From NCBI GenBank assembly GCA_900404475.1, contig OUQQ01000546.1, positions 1-13,750 on the forward strand: 13,750 nt of DNA, written 5' to 3'. The number at the start of each line of letters is the position of its first letter. The stretch's first letter is position 1. A program made the position numbers and the translations under genes. The DNA comes from Spongospora subterranea (Eukaryota; Endomyxa; Phytomyxea; Plasmodiophorida; Plasmodiophoridae). Positions 7,657 through 13,750 of this stretch are shown here, piece after piece. The notes beneath the pieces are model-generated. The model searched no databases and was not told the origin of the DNA. It saw nothing but the letters and a program-made list of their open reading frames with translations.

Positions 7657-8003
7657 ATGTTGAAGAAGGGACCTATATGGCGCCAATGTGTGTCCCTGAT
7701 GATGATCACAATGTGAGTGAATCTTTGCCAATATGGAGAGGTCCCGCTGACACCAGTTCAATTGAGAGGTGCCTCAACTCAATTGCCAGAGCTCTTGTTC
7801 ACTAAAAATTTTGAAAATCAGCGATGCATAAATTCTCGATGCTTAACAATTCAAAAAGTTGTTGCTGAAATGTGATGTTGAAATGGGTTTGAATATTATC
7901 ATGTGACAGAAGTGTCTGCTCAGAGAACCACATTGTAGCCAGATCTGTTTGAGCAATTGGAGCAATCGTCAGCAATGGCGAAACGTCCTTTTTATTAGCC
8001 CAG

Positions 8004-8083
8004 GTAAAAGAGACGAGGATGTATCAAAACCTGACCTGATATCTGCTGAACCAACGTTAGGGGACGTGATATCCATTCTTTGA
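8004..8083 (+). other. Possible terminal exon of copy C
   Basis: After an acceptor-like tttttattagcccag, a phase-1 frame of 25 codons (EDVSKPDLISAEPTLGDV inside) ends in TGA at 8081-8083. The phase fits the family and the segment is acidic like the other exons. No matching donor upstream is obvious, so it remains a candidate. Confidence 0.3.
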
Positions 8084-8412
8084 CCCAACTTTCCTATATG
8101 TCTAACGAGATAGACGAGCGGCTGTTCCAATCCTCACCTCAAGCGGCTCTAAATAACCTTCATTTTCTACAACTGCTTCATCTTTCCGTCATTTTGACCT
8201 CTTCTACGAACCAAACCCTTTCACAATGCCAATGGATGGTCGATTACAGCACACCTGTGTCAGGGACATTTCAGTCGGGCACATGTCTCAATTACTCAAT
8301 ACAAACCCAGACAAGCGGGGAAATCTCACTGGGACTCCTGTGGGTCAATCGGTGGCTATTGTTCTTTCGGAGCTCTCAAAGCAAATCTGTCAACAACGAG
8401 CTGTTTGTATAG
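8053..8412 (+). other. Open frame homologous to the copy B 3' frame
   Basis: A frame with no ATG at its open end stays open for about 120 codons to TAG at 8410-8412. Its QCQWMVDY aligns with QCQTMVDS near the end of the copy B terminal frame, in the same reading frame. The DNA around it (caatgccaatggatggtcga) aligns with caatgtcaaacgatggttga there. The rest has diverged. A second frame, 8226-8453 (MPMDGRLQH...), overlaps it. I take it as the decayed 3' part of the copy C unit. Confidence 0.3.
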
Positions 8413-8557
8413 CACTATTCTCTATGCCTCAGCTGGTTCGAAACATGTTTTAAATAACATCGCACTGTAATGGAATATTTGTGTTATCGTGATATTGGAA
8501 CTACTGGTGAATTATTTCAGCGACATCTATACTTAACAGGGGGGGGGGGACGGACCA
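8341..8557 (+). repeat. Second copy of duplicated intergenic block, with G11 run
   Basis: It matches 6231-6361 (see there) and contains a run of 11 G at 8539-8549, where the other copy has only ggg interrupted by other bases. The run may be a local expansion or an assembly length error. Confidence 0.55.
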
Positions 8558-8616
8558 CAGTAACATGGGTGGGAGCAGTATCCAGAGCTCCTCTCAGTTC
8601 TCCACTCCTCCATTCA

Positions 8617-8680
8617 CCGTCACGCAGATTTTAATGACCCAGTTAGGGGCGTGACCGAACCGTCACGCAGTTCCCCCTGG
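8617..8680 (+). promoter_or_regulatory. Copy D upstream element, doubled CCGTCACGCAG
   Basis: CCGTCACGCAG occurs at 8617-8627 and 8660-8670. The second is preceded by GACCGAA and followed by TTCCCC. The second box ends 125 bp before the start codon. The block is shared with the - strand gene (3229-3260) and the left edge (13-50). A role in transcription is inferred from conserved position. Confidence 0.5.
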
Positions 8681-8794
8681 TCAACTTCCAGTCCCCTCAT
8701 GCGGTTGCGGCATCCGAGACTCCGCGAAAATTCGGCGGCAAATGTAGACATTCTGCATAGACCTTCAGTATTCAACGCATCGAAGTACACACAA

Positions 8795-10070
8795 ATGCTG
8801 TCATGGAAGGATTTCGCGATGGCTGCCGCGTTTTTGGTGTATCTCATGGCACAAATGAGGATGAACTATAATCCGGGAACAGTAGCAGTAACCTCATAAC
8901 CCCTCAACTTCAAATCGAATCGACCTCAGATTTCTTCAGGTGAATAGCCGACAGCAAGAGTTGGAAGCGATCTGGGCCGCGAGTTTTGCAAATCTGGATG
9001 CCAATTGTAAGTCGAACATTATTGATAGTCAACTTTGCGTTCAAATCTGCCCATTTGAGATCCCTTCAAACAACCGAATTCTTGTGACATCCTCCTCAAA
9101 CAACCGAAATTTAACCAAATGCACTCGTCGTTTGATACCTGGTTTGAAGCAGGGAACCAGGTAGCGCCAAAGTGTTTAGCTGATGACGATTGCAGTGCGA
9201 GACTTCTTGCGTGGAGTTATTCTTCTGATTCGTCGGATTCTGAAAACCTTAACTCAAATGACATAGTTCGTGATCCTGAGAAGGAATACTCTGAGCTGTG
9301 CGGCGCAGGTGAAGACAAATTTGATAAGCCAATGTCAAGTTGTCTCATGTCACATATTATAGTCGAAAACTGGATGGATTCTTGGGTTCCTCAACTACTT
9401 CTTGATCTCACCTCGGACGGACTGATTGACGATGAGGAGAGTTTTCTGTCAGATCTGCCAATTCGTAAGACCTGTCAACGCAATTACCAGGGCATATGTT
9501 GACCGAATGTGCTCTGTGATGAATACAGACATTGAAGAAGTGACCGTTATGTCGCCAAGTGACTTACCTGATGGTGATCACAGTGCGAGTGAGGTTTTCA
9601 CGAATGAGGAGAGTTCCTGTGCAATTCTGCCAATAGGTGAGACAGATCAACATAATTATCAGAAATATTGTGTTTACCAAATGCGCTTTGGTGTGATACA
9701 GTTGTTGAAGAAGAGACCTATGTGGCGCCAAGGTGTGTCTCTGATGACGATCGCAATGAAAATCTGCCAATTTGTAAGACCAATCAACTCAAGTACCATA
9801 ACAATAGTTAACTGAATAAGCTTTTGTTCAATACAGACGTTGGAGACAATACCTATGTGGCGCCAAGGGGTGTCTCTGATGACGATTGCAATGAAAACCT
9901 GCCAATTTGTGAGACCAATCAACTCAAGTACCATAACAATAAGTTAACTGAATAAGCTTTTGTACAATACAGATGTTGGAGACAATACCTATGTGGCGCC
10001 AAGGTGTGTCCCTGATGACGATCACTATACGAGTGGATTGTTTATAAATGAGGAGATTTCCGTCTGCTGA
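8795..10070 (+). CDS. Copy D: intact seven-exon secreted acidic repeat protein
   Basis: Exons are 8795-8887, 8940-9006, 9153-9464, 9529-9636, 9702-9773, 9837-9908 and 9973-10070, 822 nt in all, giving 273 residues with no frame conflict. The first intron is phase 0; all later ones are phase 1. Residues 1-21 form a hydrophobic leader (MLSWKDFAMAAAFLVYLM), likely a signal peptide, though the cleavage site is weak. Exon 2 carries LEAIWAASFANLDAN. Exon 3 opens with QVAPKCLADDD, then a Ser/Asp-rich part, then VENWMDSW and DEESFLSDLPI. Exons 4-7 are repeats of the TYVAPRCVPDDD module, the last ending in SVC and TGA. The donors are strong (gtaag, gtgag). I know no matching family. A secreted protein varied by exon gain, loss or skipping is inferred. 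The exon 3 start is the least certain, since the ancestral acceptor there is mutated and gaagcag is used instead. Confidence 0.75.
9465..9528 (+). repeat. Family intron 3 of copy D
   Basis: This is a 64-nt intron with donor gtaagacc, internal caattaccag, branch-like gttgaccg and acceptor aatacag. Confidence 0.75.
9637..9701 (+). repeat. Family intron 4 of copy D
   Basis: This is a 65-nt intron with donor gtgagaca, internal aattatcag, branch-like gtttacca and acceptor tgatacag. Confidence 0.75.
9702..10020 (+). repeat. Three near-identical exon-intron units in copy D
   Basis: The exons at 9702-9773 and 9837-9908 and the start of 9973-10070 are almost the same. The introns between them (9774-9836 and 9909-9972) differ at only a few positions, including a one-base insertion. 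The unit is about 135 bp (72-nt exon plus 63-64-nt intron). Because the introns are nearly identical, the duplication is recent compared with the other modules. Each exon adds 24 residues in frame. Confidence 0.85.
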
Positions 10071-10110
10071 TTTGAGAGATCCCTCAAATCAACTGCCAGA
10101 GCTCTTGTTC

Positions 10111-10116
10111 AATAAA
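10111..10116 (+). terminator. Poly(A) signal AATAAA for copy D
   Basis: AATAAA lies 41 nt after the stop codon. It sits inside a relic of the family intron (ctcaaatcaactgccagagc, then cttgttcaataaag), at the place where working introns have the branch region (cttgttaacc-aaatg). Confidence 0.65.
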
Positions 10117-10117
10117 G

Positions 10118-10182
10118 TCTCTATTCGTTTTCCTTGATACTTTAAACAAATTGGCCAATCTGGCGCAAAGCATGTGTCACAG
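10118..10182 (+). pseudogene. Decayed extra module after copy D
   Basis: The end of an intron relic (cgttttccttgatac) is followed by sequence matching the module core: aatctggcgcaaagcatgtgtcac against tatgtggcgccaaggtgtgtccc. There is no working acceptor (gatact for gatacag). This is an old eighth module now outside the coding region. Confidence 0.5.
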
Positions 10183-11986
10183 ATTTTGAATGTTTCGGTA
10201 GATAGAAAACACAGTTCCCGAGTAAATTTGACATCGTGTCGTTGCAAATCCATTCAAATCAGGTTTCCGCATGCGACCGACATATTGTCATGCGCTGTTA
10301 GAATGAGGTTGATTATCATCTGTCTGCTTAAAAAATCAGAGTGAAATCAGGTCTACAGGTTTAAATATCAGACGAGTCATCAGCATTTACCGAGCCATGG
10401 CGTCCCCTTTGATTACTTCAGCTTCAATACCTCCAACTATAGAGGCGATCATGTGCTGCAAACTCCTACCTGCTCAACCTTCGTCTGGAGATAATTGTTC
10501 ATTATTCATTCGAAGACTGCAGATATGAGGAACGAGTGCATGAGCGAGTGGTTCATGATGATAATCTCAAGCCTGAATAATGACGCTTTCCCTGGCTGCA
10601 CCAAACCCTTTCTAATCGGATGTTTTCTGCACAATGGCGAATGAGACAACGGAAACAGTCATAAGCAGCACATTTAACCCTTGACGAACTGCTCGTGGAA
10701 CAAACCTTGAAACACCTGGCACATGGTGTTGACTTGACTTGAAGGCAAAGTGCTTGAAAAGGTTTTTGGGGATATTTGCAGACGTCTGCTGATATATGTG
10801 AGATTGAGACAAATCATCTTGATCGAGGTGGCACTGTTCCAGACTGAACGCTAGATGGCTGTGGCCATGATTACTAACATAATTGAACAATCGTATCGGT
10901 ATTTCCTGAGTCAAGTAAGCCGAGCCGATCATCAACTCAAATGGCAGGTCTTGTTGCTGAATTCTAAGCGAGACAATCGTTGAGTCGTTTCGGTCTGGTC
11001 AACGCAGGCGATACCAATGCCATACCGTACTATAAAGGACGTAAACATGTCTATGAGGGAGCAAACTGTTTGGGCTTGTCCCTGCGGTTTTGCCTGCAAG
11101 TCGCTGTCGCATTGACTCTTTTTCAATAGTGCTAACGCAAAAGCCACTTCAATTTCGCGATTTTATAGTAAACATAATGATCGGTTTACGACACCTAACC
11201 ATGAAGTCAAACATGTTATTTGGAGGTAGGCTTCAGCTAAAATCGCTGTGCAGAGGCATTTTTTTTGGAAACACTTGTTCTCCAATCTTCCTCACACCGT
11301 TATGGGATGTATGCAAAGGTTCTCAATCTGATCAATAAACCCCATCAGTCAACGGCTTCCGGTCTAGGCGAATACATAATGGGAAATCAGGGCGTTTGGC
11401 ATCTAACCCGAACACCAGGGTTTTGTCAATTAAGCTCGGTCTGGCCATGGGAGCGAATTGACGAGTTTTTTGATTCCATGCATTTGCTGGCGCGCCCAAG
11501 TTTTGACAAGACCAGTGTATTACCCCGAATATAACGATTTCATTATCATGGATGCACCACACATTATCACATTGTACGATTTGAAGCTAATGCCCTGTAC
11601 GTACTAACCACGATGGGGAAGACCCTAATAATCGGCATCGGATGACTGTACCGGGTATTAAAGTTCTTTCTCAAACAGTCAACAATAGTTTTAATTGTAC
11701 ATTGTGTGAGGTATTGAGTGTTCCGTCCACATTGATGAGATCGGTATATGCTGTAGGGTCTTTAGTCAGTTGATCGGTTTTGTTAAAATTTCAATTAACC
11801 CAAGCAAAAAATGAACAAACCTGCAACGATATTTGCCTTCTGTTGCTGAGACTTTCGTTCATTTGGAGTTGAAATCTTTTTCGTTCATATGATCGGACCG
11901 AGATCCATGAATAGAGTCATGCAGATCATCTCGGATTTCAAATTGGTTCGTTTTCCCGCTGTGTAACCACCTGGACAGAAAAAACG
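10183..11986. other. Long gap, no supported gene
   Basis: On the + strand, 10351-10494 is open for 47 codons after the acceptor-like gtgaaatcag (FDYFSFNTSNYRGDHV inside) and ends in TAA. An overlapping frame starts at the ATG near 10397. On the - strand, 10932-10612 is open for 106 codons from an ATG (MIGSAYLTQEIPIRLF), His-rich with a hydrophobic stretch near the end. Neither has a recognisable motif or conserved partner here, and lengths like these are expected by chance. The rest (10940-11980) shows nothing beyond short frames. Confidence 0.2.
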
Positions 11987-12576
11987 ATGATCAGTCGCGC
12001 TACGAATGAGCACCTTGGAGAGTCTCCCAGATTTACAAGAAAACATGGCCTTCTTCTCACTCGTTTTCAGATGCAAAGCCGTGTTTTGCACAAGGAGGAG
12101 AAAAGCGTGAAATCACTTCAAATATTTGCATATTGTCACGGAATAGATCTGGGTTTTACATAGCAAAATGACAGCTTTGCCGGCATCAAATGAGTCGAGG
12201 AGATAATATGTTGATCAAGAACGGTGAAGGTACGTTCCAGGGGCATGTTGGTTTCACTGCATGAATAAATTGTGCAAGTGATCTTTATGGTCGCAATACA
12301 ATCACCCCACTCTCTCGTAATAAAAGGGATTCAGTCAGGGACGACTTGCAGGCAATAAACGTGAGACAGACACAGATATTGGTCTCAGACTTGCCCAATC
12401 GACCGCTCAAAATCACGTTTGGAAAAACGTTTTTGGTTAACAAAATCAAACGAGGAAAACGCGTCTTTAACAAGGTCAAAAATGGACAGATGTCGTCGAG
12501 GAAAAAGGATATGCCTCCGCCATTCAGTGACTGTCAATTGGCAAGAATGATTGACGACGTGCCTGGGACGTGTTAA
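11987..12576 (+). other. Two weak + strand frames, possibly one gene
   Basis: An ATG at 11987 opens 58 codons (MISRATNEHLGESPRF; QMQSRVLHKEEKSVKSL) to TAG at 12161-12163. A second frame, open from about 12268 with no ATG until late, runs to TAA at 12574-12576. It is strongly basic (KIKRGKRVFNKVKNG) and ends in MIDDVPGTC. AATAAA at 12575-12580 overlaps its stop, which is close for a poly(A) signal. I could not find a donor and acceptor of matching phase to join the two. Either may be chance. Confidence 0.22.
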
Positions 12577-12958
12577 TAAAATGTTCCGTGTATTGTACGG
12601 TTTTCATCAAGATGGAAACCCGGCTCGAAAAAGGAGTGGTTGATTTATTGTATTTTCGTATGTTGTGTTGGATGACACCCATGTGAGAATACCAACCTCG
12701 ACAGCAAATGTCCATGGCGTCGCAACCTCACCGGACGGATCTACAACTGATCTACAGTACCCCGAATTATTTTAGGATCAAAGACTAGATTCTCCCGATG
12801 CGAAAACACATCCCGCGTCGAGAAAATGACTTACGACTGGATAGCTGAGACCGTCCAAATTGGGAATTTTCATTCCCCGCCGCGGAATCCGCCACGCAAC
12901 CGCATTTGCAGCTCGTTTGTACGTGACTGCAACCAGGAATTATTCAGAAATCAGACAA

Positions 12959-13276
12959 ATGGCGTCACTTCATGCGCTTTCTTTGATGATGATGCTGCTG
13001 GCCGTGCCCTACTTGGCCAATTGCGCCCCTGAAGATGGACAGAGCAACGAACTGCCGGAAAATGATCATCCCATTGCCAAAGTTTTCAAGAGTTTGAAGT
13101 GTTTTGGAAACCGATTTTCTACGAGGCTGTCACTTCTCTCGCCGTCGGGCGAGAAGTCAACAAGATTGGTAAACGGCTTGTATCCCGTTTCGGATAACGA
13201 TCCGGAATTCACGATGGAAAGGGCGACCAATCATGTGATCAAGAAACGTCAAGAATTTCAGAACACCCGATTATAA
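12959..13276 (+). CDS. Small secreted protein, single exon
   Basis: An ATG at 12959 opens 105 codons to TAA at 13274-13276. Residues 1-22 (MASLHALSLMMMLLAVPYLA, then NC) make a clear signal peptide with cleavage likely after the Ala at 23. The mature chain of about 82 residues starts acidic (PEDGQSNELPENDHP) and turns basic (KVFKSLKCFGNRFSTRL; IKKRQEF). It has a single mature Cys, so no internal disulphide. The ATG was chosen because it starts exactly at the hydrophobic leader; the frame is open about 100 nt further up without an ATG. AATAAA occurs at 13526-13531, about 250 nt downstream. I recognise no family. A secreted or effector-like role is inferred only from the leader and size. Confidence 0.6.
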   Translation: MASLHALSLMMMLLAVPYLANCAPEDGQSNELPENDHPIAKVFKSLKCFGNRFSTRLSLLSPSGEKSTRLVNGLYPVSDNDPEFTMERATNHVIKKRQEFQNTRL

Positions 13277-13525
13277 ACAGTTAGAACCAGTTCCCTCATT
13301 TGCCTTTCCCTTGGTGTCATCGTTTTCTTGTTGTCCTCAGCTCGATCTTGGTTTGATTCTGTTCATGGCAATTTCAACCTTATCGAGTTTCTCAAAAGTT
13401 TTTGCAAATTGACCGTGGCGGATGAGATCTCTTTGAACCCCAGTTTTGAGTACTTCACTTACTCGGGGTTGAAAGCGTGATAGTGAACAATCCCTCTCGA
13501 ACGTTTTTTATTTCGTCTACTCCAA

Positions 13526-13531
13526 AATAAA
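13526..13531 (+). terminator. Candidate poly(A) signal AATAAA
   Basis: This is the first AATAAA after the 12959-13276 gene on the same strand. The 250-nt distance is long next to the 41-43 nt seen in copies B and D, so the link is uncertain. Confidence 0.3.
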
Positions 13532-13607
13532 CTCTATCATTGTTTAGGAACACACGGTTGATAAGGTGATTTCCATTGGAAGTACTGTGAACTTGAATAT
13601 GTATTCT

Positions 13608-13750
13608 GGTCTGGTTTACCGGTAGTGCCTGACATATCACCTAACTTGATCGTGATCAACGAGCTGGTCTGGTTTAGTGCCTGACACATTATCTAACTTG
13701 ATCGTGATCAACGAGCTGGTCTGGTTTAGTGCCTGACACATTACCTAACG
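13608..13750. repeat. 52-bp tandem repeat running off the right edge
   Basis: The unit begins near gagctggtctggtttagtgc and contains cctgacacattatctaac and the palindrome TTGATCGTGATCAA. The phase is set by gagctg at 13661 and 13713. The first copy has a four-base insertion (accggtagtgc), and the array continues past the window end. No open frame spans it. It could be the start of a minisatellite. Confidence 0.85.

Larger units (their letters stand above)
6605..7805 (+). pseudogene. Copy C: multi-exon paralog with several lesions
   Basis: Exon 1 (6605-6695) encodes a leader starting MLQWKVFVIAVGLGML. Exon 2 (6753-6879) holds two 20-residue repeats (LNYGHEELQPIW / LNSRYEKLQAIW). The others are 6957-7052, 7109-7196 (a second copy of exon 2 type), 7262-7461, 7490-7591 and 7657-7805. 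Lesions against copy D are: exon 1 is two bases out of phase (KNYKTGTAA, the match to MNYNPGTVA, lies in another frame); TAA at 7034-7036 in exon 3; a one-base deletion near 7303; TAA at 7510-7512; and the donor before 7760 changed from gtgaga to gagagg. Between 7461 and 7490 only a 28-nt intron would join the exons. Families like this can be spliced unexpectedly, but five independent defects make a pseudogene the simplest reading. Confidence 0.6.

Noticed and set aside
8430..8445. ggttcgaaac, resembling a tRNA B box
   Set aside because: No A box at the right distance and no pairing acceptor stem around it.
8539..8549. G11 run as a functional element or G-quadruplex
   Set aside because: A single run cannot form a classical intramolecular quadruplex, and homopolymer length is error-prone.
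9564..9934. - strand frames with repeated RDTPWRHIG
   Set aside because: They are antisense readings of the duplicated copy D modules; the + strand gives a complete spliced gene with strong splice sites.
10932..11147. - strand frame beginning MAFALALLKKSQ as a signal-peptide gene
   Set aside because: The first codon is GTG, not ATG, and the hydrophobic part is too short; likely chance.
13100..13180. RFSTRL and STRL in the secreted protein, considered as an oomycete RXLR-type motif
   Set aside because: The spacing does not match R-x-L-R and no EER block follows.
1..13750. CRISPR array, bacterial operon or prophage content
   Set aside because: No spaced direct repeats, ribosome binding sites or long co-directional frames; splice sites and poly(A) signals point to a eukaryote.

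Overview
This window is eukaryotic nuclear DNA. It has no operons, Shine-Dalgarno-led genes, RNA genes or recognisable transposon proteins. Coding sequence is broken by short GT-AG introns (mostly 61-66 nt, a few of 50-150 nt), and AATAAA signals follow several stop codons. G+C is moderate. I cannot name the organism. A lineage rich in small secreted proteins and compact introns fits, such as a parasitic or plant-associated fungus, oomycete or small invertebrate, but that is inference.

The main content is a tandem family of multi-exon genes on the + strand, here called copies A (about 1784-2215), B (about 4869-6175), C (6605-8083) and D (8795-10070). Copy D is intact: seven exons give a 273-residue acidic protein with an N-terminal hydrophobic leader. 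From the end of exon 2 onward every intron is in phase 1, so internal exons can be skipped or duplicated without changing frame. Most exons after the second are built on one repeated module around YVAPRCVPDDD, and several end in a segment like DEESFLSDLPI. The intervening introns are as alike as the exons. Copies A, B and C carry the same modules but are decayed by frameshifts, stops and lost splice sites. In places old intron sequence has become open reading frame.

A second intact gene on the - strand (3100 down to 2559, two exons) opens with a leader closely resembling those of C and D (MLSWK / MLQWK). Its mature part is different and contains a 10-residue repeat. A shared upstream element (CCGAACCGTC plus GTCACGCAG) lies about 125-150 bp before the start codons of this gene, C and D. 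Another copy sits at the extreme left edge and points to a further - strand member just outside the window.

Other content: a separate single-exon secreted-protein gene (12959-13276), a 52-bp tandem repeat with an internal palindrome running off the right edge (13608-13750), a duplicated intergenic block (6231-6361 and 8341-8557), and several weak open frames (257-1369, 3817-4272, 10351-10494, 11987-12576). Long stretches between these, notably 10500-11980, hold nothing I can support.
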